A DNA stretch of 36,750 bases from Desulfobulbaceae bacterium UBA2213 (GCA_002327225.1 DCUN01000036.1:8569-45318), one strand, 5' to 3'; positions 25,803 through 34,188 are shown, counted from the stretch's first letter. Notes: generated by a model not told the origin, from the sequence alone. Made by a program: numbers and translations.

Positions 25803-26402
25803 ATGGATGCTATTGAACAGCGGTGTGGTCGTGTTGCTCGTGTTACCCGTGAAACTGATATCCAGTTGACGTTATTGCTGGACGGGACTGGTGTCTGCAA
25901 AATAGATACACCGGTTCCTTTCCTTAATCACATGCTGACCCTTTTTTCTGTTCATGGTTTTTTTGATCTTGAGGTCAAGGCGACAGGGGATACCGAAATT
26001 GATGATCATCATACCGTAGAAGATATCGGAATTTGTCTGGGACAGGCCTTTGCCCTGGCCCTGGGTGATAAGAGCGGAATAGGCAGATTCGGCCTGAGCT
26101 ACTTGCCCATGGATGAGACCTTGGTGCGTGTTGTGGTCGATGTCTCCAATCGGCCCTTTCTGCACTATGTGGCGGCAGTGCCTGATCAGAAACTTGGGAC
26201 CTTTGATGCCGCCCTTGCCCTTGAGTTTATGAGGGCGTTTACTCAACACGCCGGTGTGACTCTCCATATCGATCTGCTTCATGGTGAGAATAGTCACCAT
26301 ATTATTGAGGCAATTTTCAAAGGTTTGGCTCGGGCGATGGATCAGGCAACCTGCGTAAATCATTTAGTGACAGGTGCCCTGTCTTCTAAAGGTTTGTTGT
26401 AG
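25803..26402 (+). CDS. hisB: Imidazoleglycerol-phosphate dehydratase
   Basis: The sixth step of histidine synthesis, a Mn-dependent dehydration. It is 199 residues and monofunctional (no N-terminal phosphatase domain). Metal-binding and catalytic motifs are DTEIDDHHTVEDIG (His69, His70, Glu73), FLNHML, GIGRFG, and the second repeat HAGVTLHIDLLHGENSHHIIEAIFK. ATG at 25803 has TAAGGGA upstream. It is separated from hisD, 5 kb away on the same strand, so the his genes are scattered. Confidence 0.97.
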   Translation: MDAIEQRCGRVARVTRETDIQLTLLLDGTGVCKIDTPVPFLNHMLTLFSVHGFFDLEVKATGDTEIDDHHTVEDIGICLGQAFALALGDKSGIGRFGLSYLPMDETLVRVVVDVSNRPFLHYVAAVPDQKLGTFDAALALEFMRAFTQHAGVTLHIDLLHGENSHHIIEAIFKGLARAMDQATCVNHLVTGALSSKGLL

Positions 26403-26464
26403 CTATATTGTTTGAGTTGTCAGGGCTTGTGAGATGTCCATCTAAAATTAAAATGAGGTCATTT

Positions 26465-27100
26465 GTGAAAAAAATAACCGGTAGTGTGATTGTGTTGCTT
26501 TTTTGTACTCTGTTTTTTTCTTCCTGTTCGGGAAAGAAGGCTGAGCAGGAAGAAGATGGGACAGCTGCTCTCCAGCCCCTTACAGGTATTGTGGTTATGC
26601 CGACAGTGGTGACCAAAGAGGCTCTGGGCATGGTGCTCAAAGGCGACGCAACCCGGGCCGGTGTGGCGACATTCGTAGATGGGATTCTTCGTGATGAGGT
26701 TGGGGGGAATGAGAAGGTTCGCATGGTGACGGAGGGACAGTTGGACGCCCTGTTGTCCGATGCTTCAGGAGGCCGTCTGTCGCAGATGAAAGCCCTTGGT
26801 GCCAAGCTCGATGCCAATGCGGTTCTCGATATCACAGTGACTCGCTTTCGTGAGCGGGAAGGCAGTGACATTTCGGTGAAATCTCCTGCCTCTGCAGCCT
26901 TTGAAATGGTCCTGACTCATGTAGAGAGCGGGGTGGTTCTCTGGGCTGCTTCTTTTGATGAGACCCAGGAGGCGTTATCCAGCAATCTGCTTTCCCTGGC
27001 GAAGGTCAAAAGCCGGGGTTTTAAATGGATTACTGTTGAAAACCTGGTCAGTCAAGGTATGAAGGAACGTCTTGCTGACTGTCCTTATCTGCAGAAATAA
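26465..27100 (+). CDS. Putative outer-membrane lipoprotein of unknown function
   Basis: With GTG at 26465 (ATGAGG 6 bases upstream) the product is 211 residues and opens with a compact lipoprotein signal, basic KK, a hydrophobic stretch, then FFSSC with lipid-bearing Cys21 and no Asp at +2. ATG at 26453 and the start at 26408 lack ribosome-binding sites. The mature part begins GIVVMPTVV, then alternates strands and helices (TFVDGILRDEVGGNEKVRMVTEGQLDALL; ANAVLDITVTRFRERE; VLWAASFDE). This resembles the anticodon-binding-like fold of LpoB/CsgG/GNA1162-type lipoproteins. The resemblance is by eye only. It lies 62 bases after hisB and before a terminator. Confidence 0.8.
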   Translation: MKKITGSVIVLLFCTLFFSSCSGKKAEQEEDGTAALQPLTGIVVMPTVVTKEALGMVLKGDATRAGVATFVDGILRDEVGGNEKVRMVTEGQLDALLSDASGGRLSQMKALGAKLDANAVLDITVTRFREREGSDISVKSPASAAFEMVLTHVESGVVLWAASFDETQEALSSNLLSLAKVKSRGFKWITVENLVSQGMKERLADCPYLQK

Positions 27101-27130
27101 GAACGCTGTCTGCTTGTCTGGTTTTAGGGG

Positions 27131-27172
27131 TGCCTGCTGGTTTGCGTGATGCAAATTCAGCAGGCATTTTTT
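27131..27172 (+). terminator. Intrinsic terminator after hisB-lipoprotein
   Basis: TGCCTGCTG (27131-27139) pairs with CAGCAGGCA (27158-27166), with an inner TTTGC/GCAAA helix, followed by TTTTTT. It lies 30 bases after the lipoprotein stop. Confidence 0.92.
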
Positions 27173-27232
27173 ATTGCCGACAGTGACACTGAAACGGTTA
27201 AAAATGGAATGGCTCTTGTGTAACGGACCCTG

Positions 27233-27961
27233 ATGAGATCAGAGACGATTCTTCCCCGGCAGGTCAACAGGCGTATAGGTCAGGCCATGCAGGCATATTC
27301 CATGCTCAGCCATGGTGATTCCGTGCTGGTAGCCGTCTCCGGCGGGGTGGATAGTCTGGTGCTGGCCTGGGTGCTTAAAATGTGGTTGCAGAAAGCGCCT
27401 ATCAGCTACACCCTCCGCTTTGTCCATGTTGATATGGGATTTAGAAGGGAGGGGGAGAGTGGGGCCAATCCGGCTGACGAGATCCGCGAGCAACTTGACC
27501 GGTTCGGTATCCCTTTGGATGTACTGCAGGCCGGGGAGCTAACTGAATCGGAGCGGAGCTGCTTTCTCTGCGCCCGGCAGCGTCGTCATCAGCTTTTTGA
27601 GCTGGCCCGCGAATATGGCTGTAACAAGATTGCCTTTGGTCATCACAAGGATGATCTTATCGAGACCCTTTTCCTCAACATGTTCTACAGCGGCAATCTC
27701 TCAACCATGGTGCCAAGGCAGGATCTCTTTGACGGCAGGCTGGCCCTTATCCGGCCACTGGCCTATATTGAAAAACATGAGGTGCTGGAGATTGCCATGA
27801 CTCTTGACCTTCAACCCGTGGATAATCTTTGCCCTCTGGCCGGCAATACCCGGCGTGATCAAGTGCGGAAGCTGCTGCAAACCGTCTATGAACACGATCC
27901 CGGGATTAAGAATTCGATCTTTGCCTCAATGGCCAATGTGCGGGAAGGATACCTGTTATGA
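27233..27961 (+). CDS. TtcA/TilS-family PP-loop protein with three iron-sulphur-type cysteines
   Basis: An adenylating PP-loop ATPase, 242 residues, of the group that modifies tRNA bases. The PP-loop is VAVSGGVDSLVLA (residues 33-45). The CFLCARQRR motif supplies Cys110 and Cys113, and DNLCPLAGNTRR supplies Cys200. This matches the three-Cys layout that binds [4Fe-4S] in TtcA (2-thiocytidine-32 synthesis). GHHKDDLIETLFLNMFYSG is also as in TtcA. It is shorter than Escherichia coli TtcA (about 310). The ATG at 27233 has a weak ribosome-binding site. Its stop overlaps the DUF89 start by 4 bases (ATGA). Its exact tRNA target is not established here. Confidence 0.85.
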   Translation: MRSETILPRQVNRRIGQAMQAYSMLSHGDSVLVAVSGGVDSLVLAWVLKMWLQKAPISYTLRFVHVDMGFRREGESGANPADEIREQLDRFGIPLDVLQAGELTESERSCFLCARQRRHQLFELAREYGCNKIAFGHHKDDLIETLFLNMFYSGNLSTMVPRQDLFDGRLALIRPLAYIEKHEVLEIAMTLDLQPVDNLCPLAGNTRRDQVRKLLQTVYEHDPGIKNSIFASMANVREGYLL

Positions 27962-28869
27962 AGAGCGCGGTTGACTGCCTTTCCTGCTTTATGGATCAGG
28001 CCCTGCGGGTGGCGCGGATCAGTTCGACAGACGAGACTGTGCATCTGGAAGTGGCCCGAGCTGTTGCCGCCCTGCTTCCAGAAATGAATATGTCTTTGAC
28101 CCCGCCTGAAAATGCTGTGGACGTCTATGCGACTGTTGCCAGGATTACCGGGTGCGCTGATCCCTATCTGGCCATAAAAAAAGTGTCAAACGATCAGGCC
28201 CTTGCCATCCTTCCTGATCTCATGCGGGAAGTTGAAGAGAGCGATGAGCCCTTGCTTGCCGCCCTTCGTCTGGCTATAGCCGGAAATATCATTGATTATG
28301 GGGCCATGCATAGTTTTGATGTCGAGGCAGCCCTGGTTCGCGCCCGGACGATGCCCCTGCTTATGGATGCCGGCAGGCAGCTGGTTGAACGGGCCAGCTC
28401 CTTGCCTGCAAAATCGAGGGTTCTGTACCTTGCCGATAATTGCGGTGAGATCGTCTATGACCTTCTGGTTCTTCGCTGTCTCGTCGACCTGGGGCTGGAT
28501 GTGACAGTGGCGGTGAAAGATGGGCCGATTATTAATGACGCCCTCTTCTCTGATGCCATCTCCTGCGGCCTTGATCGGTATGCCGGAATTATCACTAATG
28601 GAACAGCCTGTCCGGGAACTCCTCTGGCCAGTTGCTCTGCTGAATTTCTTGAGGCCTTTCGGGGGGCTGATCTTATTCTCTCCAAAGGCCAGGGGAATTT
28701 TGAGACCTTGTCGGAAGCTGTTTCTGAAATCGAGTCGGATATCTTTTTTCTCCTGACCATCAAATGTCCGGTTGTTGGGGCCCATCTTGCGCGGCTGAGC
28801 GGAAAGGGACTGGATGAGTTGCCCGGCCACGGTGAGATGGTGCTGTTTTGCGGCAAGAGTCTGCAGTGA
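27958..28869 (+). CDS. DUF89 / ARMT1-like metal-dependent phosphatase-type protein
   Basis: A 303-residue protein of the DUF89 family, whose characterised members are metal-dependent phosphatases acting on damaged or surplus phosphometabolites. Family marks are the N-terminal CLSCFMDQALR (Cys7, Cys10), the strongly conserved LADNCGEIVYDLLVL with metal-binding Asp/Asn, and the SKGQGNFETL motif with the second acidic site. The C-terminal part has IKCPVVGAHLARLSG. Translation is coupled to the TtcA-like gene by an ATGA overlap, and AAGGA lies upstream. The substrate is unknown. Confidence 0.88.
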   Translation: MKSAVDCLSCFMDQALRVARISSTDETVHLEVARAVAALLPEMNMSLTPPENAVDVYATVARITGCADPYLAIKKVSNDQALAILPDLMREVEESDEPLLAALRLAIAGNIIDYGAMHSFDVEAALVRARTMPLLMDAGRQLVERASSLPAKSRVLYLADNCGEIVYDLLVLRCLVDLGLDVTVAVKDGPIINDALFSDAISCGLDRYAGIITNGTACPGTPLASCSAEFLEAFRGADLILSKGQGNFETLSEAVSEIESDIFFLLTIKCPVVGAHLARLSGKGLDELPGHGEMVLFCGKSLQ

Positions 28870-28947
28870 TGAACAGAATGAAAGGTAGCCTGGAGCGGCT
28901 TTTCTGATTGCTGACTATGTTCATGTTTCATTTAGGGTGAATTTTTT

Positions 28948-30315
28948 ATGAGAAAACGAATAGCGACGATCCTCGCTGCCCCGCAGAGAGGAGAACAACT
29001 GCAGATTGCGGGCTGGGTGAGAACGAGGCGGGATGCCAGCGGGTTTTCATTTATTGAGGTGGGTGATGGCTCGTGTCTTGCCAACATCCAGGTGATTGCT
29101 GATCAGACCCTCACCAATTATGGGGATGAAATCAAAAAACTCAGTGCCGGCTGCAGTGTCCTGGTAACAGGCACCCTGCAGGAGTCTCCGGCCAAGGGCC
29201 AGGCGGTAGAACTGCTGGCCAGCGAGGTGCGGGTGCTGGGCTGGGCCGATCCGGAAACCTATCCCTTGCAGAAAAAGCATCATTCCTTTGAATTCTTACG
29301 TAATATCAGTCATCTTCGTCCACGCACCAATGCCCTGGGGGCAGTGGCCAGGGTTCGCTCGCGTCTTTCCTATGGGGTGCATAGCTTTTTCCAGGAGCGG
29401 GGCTTTATCCAGGTGCATACTCCGATTATCACTACCAGTGACTGTGAGGGGGCGGGTGAGATGTTTCAGGTCACCACTCCCTCGGCAGTTTCTGCTGCGG
29501 AAGCTGCTGCCGAGTTCTTCGGCCGGCCTGCCGGTTTGACCGTCAGCGGTCAGCTCCAGGCCGAGGTCTATGCCCAGGCCTTAGGCAATGTCTACACCTT
29601 CGGCCCCACCTTCAGGGCGGAAAATTCCAACACCAGTCGTCATCTGGCCGAGTTCTGGATGGTGGAACCGGAGATGGCCTTCTGCGACCTGGAGTGCAAC
29701 AGGCAGGTGGCGGAAGAAATGCTGAAGTATCTCATCCGGCTCGTTCTTGCCGAGTGCAGCGAGGATCTGGCCCTTTTTGACCACTTTATTGCCAAGGGCT
29801 TGCTGGCCCGGCTTCAACAGGTCGTTGATCACGATTTTGCCCATATCACCTATAGTGAGGCCGTGGAGCAACTGCTGCAGTCGAAGCACTCTTTTAGCTA
29901 TCCGGTGCAGTGGGGGGGGGACCTCCAATCAGAGCACGAACGCTATCTGACGGAGACGATCTATCATCGGCCGTTGATTGTCACTGACTATCCGGCAGCC
30001 ATCAAACCCTTTTATATGCGGGTCAGTGATGATTGCCGGACAGTGGCGGCCATGGATATTCTGGTGCCGGGGATAGGTGAGATCATCGGCGGCAGTCAGC
30101 GCGAGGAGCGGTATGATGTCCTTGTGGCCCGGATGCAACAGGCGGGAATTGAACTGAGTGGCTATGAGTGGTATCTTGATCTCCGGCGTTATGGCTCTGT
30201 GCCCCATTCCGGTTTTGGTCTTGGCTTTGAGCGGCTGGTACAGTTTGTCACCGGCATGGCCAATATCCGGGAGGTGATCCCCTTTCCGCGCACCCCCGGT
30301 TTTGCCCCCTGCTGA
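28948..30315 (+). CDS. asnS: Asparaginyl-tRNA synthetase
   Basis: A class IIb synthetase, 455 residues. The N-terminal OB-fold anticodon domain includes QIAGWVRTRRDASGFSFIEVGDGS. Class II motifs follow: motif 1 around FFQERGFIQVHTPII, motif 2 in TFRAENSNTSRHLAEFWMVEPEMAF, and motif 3 in GFGLGFERLVQFVTG. TTSDCEGAGEMF is typical of AsnRS rather than AspRS. AGGGTGA lies 9 bases before the ATG. It is 78 bases after the DUF89 gene without an intervening terminator. Confidence 0.97.
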   Translation: MRKRIATILAAPQRGEQLQIAGWVRTRRDASGFSFIEVGDGSCLANIQVIADQTLTNYGDEIKKLSAGCSVLVTGTLQESPAKGQAVELLASEVRVLGWADPETYPLQKKHHSFEFLRNISHLRPRTNALGAVARVRSRLSYGVHSFFQERGFIQVHTPIITTSDCEGAGEMFQVTTPSAVSAAEAAAEFFGRPAGLTVSGQLQAEVYAQALGNVYTFGPTFRAENSNTSRHLAEFWMVEPEMAFCDLECNRQVAEEMLKYLIRLVLAECSEDLALFDHFIAKGLLARLQQVVDHDFAHITYSEAVEQLLQSKHSFSYPVQWGGDLQSEHERYLTETIYHRPLIVTDYPAAIKPFYMRVSDDCRTVAAMDILVPGIGEIIGGSQREERYDVLVARMQQAGIELSGYEWYLDLRRYGSVPHSGFGLGFERLVQFVTGMANIREVIPFPRTPGFAPC

Positions 30316-30395
30316 GATTGCCGGATATACGACTTGTGTGTATGTATTAATTTTAGATGCGGTAGCGTCTTGATGTCAAAGTGGAGAGTAAGAGC

Positions 30396-31127
30396 GTGAG
30401 CAAGGGGCCTGGTGTACAAAGGATGTTTGATGCCATTGCTGGGTCGTATGATCTGATGAACCGGGTGATGACCCTGGGGCAGGATCAGCGCTGGCGGCGC
30501 TTTGTGGTCAGGAAGGTGCAGGACCCGGGATCGGGATGGGTACTGGATCTGGCTACCGGCACTGGCGATATTGCAGCGCTTACGCGGAGGACCTATCCTG
30601 GCTGCCGGGTGCTTGGTGCAGATTTTTCCCAGAATATGCTGAAGGAGGCTAAAAAGAGGTTTGCGGCCCTCGACATTGACTGGCAGGCCTGTGACGCCAA
30701 TTCCCTGCCCTTTGCTGACAACAGCTTTGAATCGGTGAGCTTTGGCTATCTCTTGCGCAATGTTGATGATGCCCTGGCGGTGCTTAAAGAGGTGTGCCGG
30801 GTCTTGAAACCGGGCGGCCGGGTGGTCTGTCTTGATACCACGCCCCCGCGGAAAAACCTGTTGTATCCTTTTGTCCGCTTTTATTTCCGCTTCGGTATCC
30901 CTTTTCTTGGTCGCTTCATTGCCAAAGATGAGGCCGCGTACGCCTATCTGACGGGTTCGACCATGGATTTTTACAGCGCTGATGCCCTGGCCGCTCTCTT
31001 TGCCGAGGCCGGGTTTGACGATGTTGACTATCAACGCTTTATGCTGGGAACCATCGGGGTTCACTGGGGACGAAAGAAGGGTGGGGAAGACTGTCCACCT
31101 TTGAAGGTTACTGAACAGGAGTCGTAA
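30396..31127 (+). CDS. ubiE: Demethylmenaquinone methyltransferase (MenG/UbiE)
   Basis: A SAM-dependent C-methyltransferase that makes menaquinone from demethylmenaquinone. Motifs are FDAIAGSYDLMNRVMTLGQDQRWR, SAM motif I VLDLATGTGDIA, SFGYLLRNVDDALAVLKEVCRVLKPGG, and the C-terminal GTIGVHWGRKK. GTG at 30396 (243 residues) has GGAG upstream; the in-frame GTG at 30381 adds only MESKS. In an anaerobe the product should be menaquinone, the expected acceptor for the complex I of this window. Confidence 0.93.
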   Translation: MSKGPGVQRMFDAIAGSYDLMNRVMTLGQDQRWRRFVVRKVQDPGSGWVLDLATGTGDIAALTRRTYPGCRVLGADFSQNMLKEAKKRFAALDIDWQACDANSLPFADNSFESVSFGYLLRNVDDALAVLKEVCRVLKPGGRVVCLDTTPPRKNLLYPFVRFYFRFGIPFLGRFIAKDEAAYAYLTGSTMDFYSADALAALFAEAGFDDVDYQRFMLGTIGVHWGRKKGGEDCPPLKVTEQES

Positions 31128-31187
31128 CGTGGCCGTTGTCCACTTGGGGTAATGGTCTGGTCTTGAAAATAAATTGAGTGAAAAAAA

Positions 31188-32516
31188 ATGCTTATCAAAC
31201 CTGTGAAAATCAATAGCAAGGAAGGAGAACGGGTTATTGCCTCCCTCCTGCATCGTTTTCAGCCTGCAGACGATTCCTGCCGGCAGATTGTGACCGAGAT
31301 CCTGGCCGCGGTGCGGCAGCAGGGAGATACGGCGGTCCTTGAATATACCAGAAAATTTGACGCGCCGGATCTGGCGCTGAACGATATGCAGGTCTCCCTG
31401 GCTGAGATGCTTGAGGCCTATGAACTGGTGGATGACGCCTTTCTGGAGACCCTGGCCCTGGCCATAGAACGGGTGCAGAGCTTTCATGAACGTGAGATGG
31501 AAGACTCCTGGATGCAGACGAGAGAGAACGGGACCATTGTCGGACGGCTGGTGCGGCCGGTTGATGCAGCAGGATTGTATGTGCCGGGCGGTCAGGGCGG
31601 TTCGACACCCTTGGTTTCATCGGTGCTGATGAACGGTATCCCGGCAGGGATTGCCGGGGTCGGCCGGAGGATAATGCTCACCCCGCCCAATCGTGCGGGC
31701 AAGATCAGTCCCCATCTGCTGGTGGCGGCCCAGGAGATTGGGATCACTGAGATCTTCAAGGCGGGATCGGCCTGGGGGATAGCGGCCCTGGCCTATGGCA
31801 CTGCCACCATCCCGGCGGTTGATGTTATTGTCGGGCCGGGAAACCAGTTTGTGACCGAGGCCAAGGCCCAGGTCTCCGGCCGGGTGCGTATTGATATGAT
31901 CGCCGGGCCCTCTGAGGTGCTGATAGTGGCTGATAGCAGCGCCAGGGCCAGTCATGTGGCGGCGGATATGCTGGCCCAGGCGGAGCATGACCCCATGGCC
32001 CTGGCTATGGTGGTGACTACCGAGGAGACTCTGGCCCAGGAGATCCTGGTTGAACTGGAGAGACAGCTGCCTGGCCTGTCGCGGCAGGAGATTGCCCGCA
32101 AATCACTGGCTGATCGCGGGGTGATCCTCATTGCCGAAACCCTGGATGCGGCCATTGATCTGGCCAATGATATAGCCGTTGAGCACCTGGAGCTGATGAT
32201 AGATGATCCCTGGGCTATGCTGCCGCGTATCCGCCACGCCGGGGCTATTTTCTTGGGTCATCATACCCCGGAGGCCGCGGGTGACTACCTGGCCGGTCCC
32301 AATCATGTCCTGCCCACTATGGGGACGGCCCGCTTCTCTTCAGCCCTGGGGGTGGAGACTTTTTTGAAGAAGAGTTCCATCATCAGTTATTCCAAGCAGG
32401 CCCTGCTTGAGGATGCGGATCATATCCGGAGGCTGGCCACCCTCGAAGGTCTCACCGCACATGCTGCCTCTGTGACTGAGCGCCTGCGTGGAACAGGGAA
32501 ATGGGCAGGAAAATAA
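31188..32516 (+). CDS. hisD: Histidinol dehydrogenase
   Basis: A zinc enzyme for the last two steps of histidine synthesis (histidinol to histidine, two NAD). It is 442 residues. Signature regions are the substrate/zinc Gln and His in DMLAQAEHDPMA, the catalytic Glu-His in DIAVEHLELM, the Asp in DYLAGPNHVLPT, and the C-terminal His in EGLTAHAASV. The dinucleotide region has VPGGQGGSTPLVSSVLMNGIPA. The stop TAA is directly followed by the rsmG ATG. Confidence 0.97.
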   Translation: MLIKPVKINSKEGERVIASLLHRFQPADDSCRQIVTEILAAVRQQGDTAVLEYTRKFDAPDLALNDMQVSLAEMLEAYELVDDAFLETLALAIERVQSFHEREMEDSWMQTRENGTIVGRLVRPVDAAGLYVPGGQGGSTPLVSSVLMNGIPAGIAGVGRRIMLTPPNRAGKISPHLLVAAQEIGITEIFKAGSAWGIAALAYGTATIPAVDVIVGPGNQFVTEAKAQVSGRVRIDMIAGPSEVLIVADSSARASHVAADMLAQAEHDPMALAMVVTTEETLAQEILVELERQLPGLSRQEIARKSLADRGVILIAETLDAAIDLANDIAVEHLELMIDDPWAMLPRIRHAGAIFLGHHTPEAAGDYLAGPNHVLPTMGTARFSSALGVETFLKKSSIISYSKQALLEDADHIRRLATLEGLTAHAASVTERLRGTGKWAGK

Positions 32517-33188
32517 ATGACGGCAGAAGGATTTGACTTTCGGGAACAGCTCCAGCAGGGGTGCAGTTCTTTGGGGATTGTGCTTGATGCTGAGGCGGTT
32601 GAGCGCTTGTTCGTCTATTTTACGGAGCTCAGGCGCTGGAACAAAAAAGTCAATCTGATTGCCAAGGGGACAGCGGAGGAGGAGATTCTGGAGAACCATT
32701 TTCTCGATTCCCTGACCCTGCTTCCCCTCCTTGCTACCTCTGAGAATCCCCATCTGCTGGATGTGGGCAGCGGGGCCGGTTTACCGGGACTTGTCTGCAA
32801 GGCGGCCCGGCCCGAGATAACCGTGACCTTGCTGGAACCGCGCTTAAAGAGGGTTTCCTTTCTCCGTCATGTCATCAGGACATTGAAGCTCAGCGGGGTG
32901 AGTGTGCTGGTTGCCCGGGTCGAGGACGAGATCCTTCTGCCCTCTACTCCGGCCTTCAGCCATATCACCAGTCGGGCGGTTACAGACATTGCCGAATTCT
33001 TAGGGATGGTCAGCCGCTTGTGCGGCCAGGGGACAACGGTTATCTGCATGAAGGGGCCGAAATGGCGGGAGGAGCTACAAACCTTGCAAACACTCTCTCC
33101 TGCCATTTCGCTTCAGCATGGTATGACTCTTGAACGGCAACTTCCCTTCTCCGGCGCTGAGCGCGCCTTGCTGACTTTTTCCCGGTAA
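32517..33188 (+). CDS. rsmG: 16S rRNA (guanine-527-N7) methyltransferase RsmG
   Basis: A SAM-dependent methyltransferase acting on G527 of 16S rRNA. It is 223 residues. The N-terminal region has FTELRRWNKKVNLIAKGTAEEEILENHFLDSL, SAM motif I is LLDVGSGAGLPGLV, then VTLLEPRLKRVSFLRHV and FSHITSRAV. The start abuts the hisD stop with AGGA inside hisD. It is usually next to mnmG or parAB, but here it sits behind hisD, and no parA/parB follows. Confidence 0.95.
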   Translation: MTAEGFDFREQLQQGCSSLGIVLDAEAVERLFVYFTELRRWNKKVNLIAKGTAEEEILENHFLDSLTLLPLLATSENPHLLDVGSGAGLPGLVCKAARPEITVTLLEPRLKRVSFLRHVIRTLKLSGVSVLVARVEDEILLPSTPAFSHITSRAVTDIAEFLGMVSRLCGQGTTVICMKGPKWREELQTLQTLSPAISLQHGMTLERQLPFSGAERALLTFSR

Positions 33189-33222
33189 GGGCTCTCCTGC
33201 TGATTGTTTGTGGTTTAGGTGA

Positions 33223-33825
33223 TCAGCGGCGCTCTCTCTCGTATTCGCGCGGCCTTCTTTCTTCCCGGTAATTATTACGCTCTCTCTCGTATTCGCGTGG
33301 CCTTCTTTCTTCCCGATAATGATTACGATCTCTCTCTCTGTAATCCCTGTTGTAGAAGGGAACGAACCGTCTATCAGGAGAGTCTCGTCGCTGATGGCGA
33401 GAGGCCTTGTAATCCCAGTCACGATATCTTCTGATCTGTTCAATTTTGTGTCTGCGAAAACCTGGCGGCAGAAAATTGTAGTCTACAATCTGCCACGGGC
33501 CATAGAGTTGAGATGATCTGTGCCAGTATCCCTGCTGAAAGATAAAGTAGCTGTTGTTGTGGTAAAAGAGATCGTAGGGCGAACCAACTCCCACATAGAA
33601 ATTCAGGGATGGCGAGTAAATAAATTCTGGAGTTTCTCTGAAGTAGAAGGTAGGGACTGGCCGCTGATAAACCGGTCGCGGAGCAATGAAGACTGGCGGC
33701 GGAAATGGAATCCCGAGATGAATGCTGACGCCAATATCTCCAGCCTGGCTTTGTGATGCGCACAGTGTCAATGGGAGTAGTAGAGAGCCGATCATGATCT
33801 GCGTTATGAGCTTCTTTCTGATCAT
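33223..33825 (-). CDS. Exported protein with C-terminal Arg/Glu tandem repeats
   Basis: A 200-residue protein I do not recognise by function. An N-terminal signal peptide (RKK, hydrophobic MIGSLLLPLTL, cleavage after SQSQA) sends it to the periplasm or beyond; AAAGGTGA precedes the ATG. The mature N-terminus is rich in Pro, Tyr and Phe (PFPPPVFIAPRPVYQRPVP). A middle domain (NFYVGVGSPYDLFYHNNSYFIFQQGYWHRSSQLYGPW, about residues 75-112) resembles small exported proteins of deltaproteobacteria with a Tyr/Trp-rich strand motif. The last 60 residues are almost only Arg, Glu, Tyr, Asn and Pro and contain two near-identical 16-residue repeats. It faces rsmG tail-to-tail. Confidence 0.8.
   Translation of the reverse strand: MIRKKLITQIMIGSLLLPLTLCASQSQAGDIGVSIHLGIPFPPPVFIAPRPVYQRPVPTFYFRETPEFIYSPSLNFYVGVGSPYDLFYHNNSYFIFQQGYWHRSSQLYGPWQIVDYNFLPPGFRRHKIEQIRRYRDWDYKASRHQRRDSPDRRFVPFYNRDYRERDRNHYREERRPREYERERNNYREERRPREYERERR
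33226..33360. repeat. 48-bp tandem repeat in the exported-protein gene
   Basis: Two 48-base units (about 33229-33276 and 33277-33324) differ at only a few positions and are followed by a degenerate third copy. They encode the protein repeat YREERRPREYERER. Because the unit is a multiple of three, copy-number change would keep the reading frame. Confidence 0.85.
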
Positions 33826-33973
33826 CTTTTCACCTTTAAGGCAGACGGGTATTGTAAAAGAGAAAAATTTCTGGTTGCATTTCTGGTTGCATCAGGTGGA
33901 AAATGCAGTGAATGAATTGTCCTGTGCCAATATTTTAAAATAAATAAGTAACTCTTCACCATGATAAAAAAAC

Positions 33974-34063
33974 ATGTCATCCCCGAGTGTTTTTTTATCG
34001 GGATCCATCTCTTTTAAGAAAATAACAGCATGGATTCCGGCTTAAAGCCTGCCGGAATGACAT
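33974..34063. repeat. REP/MITE-like palindromic element with ATGTCAT ends
   Basis: The ends are inverted: ATGTCATCCCCG at the left and the complement of ATGTCATTCCGG at the right (10 of 12). Inside are two hairpins: CCCGA/TCGGG near the left, and ATTCCGGC/GCCGGAAT on the right. The GGATTCC...CCGGAATGAC wording recalls the dispersed GTCATTCC-type repeats seen in many proteobacterial genomes. No transposase is present. Confidence 0.6.
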
Positions 34064-34113
34064 TGATAGTAAATGTACAACTATTGTAGTGATGAAATAG
34101 TTTCGCCACATTC

Positions 34114-34188
34114 AGTGCCTTACAGATTATTTTCTCGGAGTCTGCGCTTACCTGTTTTTTTTCAAGAAAATAATCTGCGAAAGGCACT
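34114..34188. repeat. Long inverted repeat, 21 bp paired
   Basis: AGTGCCTT and CAGATTATTTTCT in the left arm (34114-34135) pair with AGAAAATAATCTG and AAGGCACT in the right arm (34165-34188), with a small internal loop and a 29-base spacer containing eight T. It could be a transcribed hairpin or a relic of a small element. Confidence 0.6.

Noticed and set aside
28186..28830. 214-residue minus-strand frame
   Set aside because: It is antisense to the DUF89 gene and has no motif.
30189..31487. 432-residue open frame on the minus strand
   Set aside because: It lies antisense to asnS, ubiE and hisD, which all have full family motifs. Its product is rich in His, Gln and Arg, as is usual for antisense shadows of GC-rich genes.
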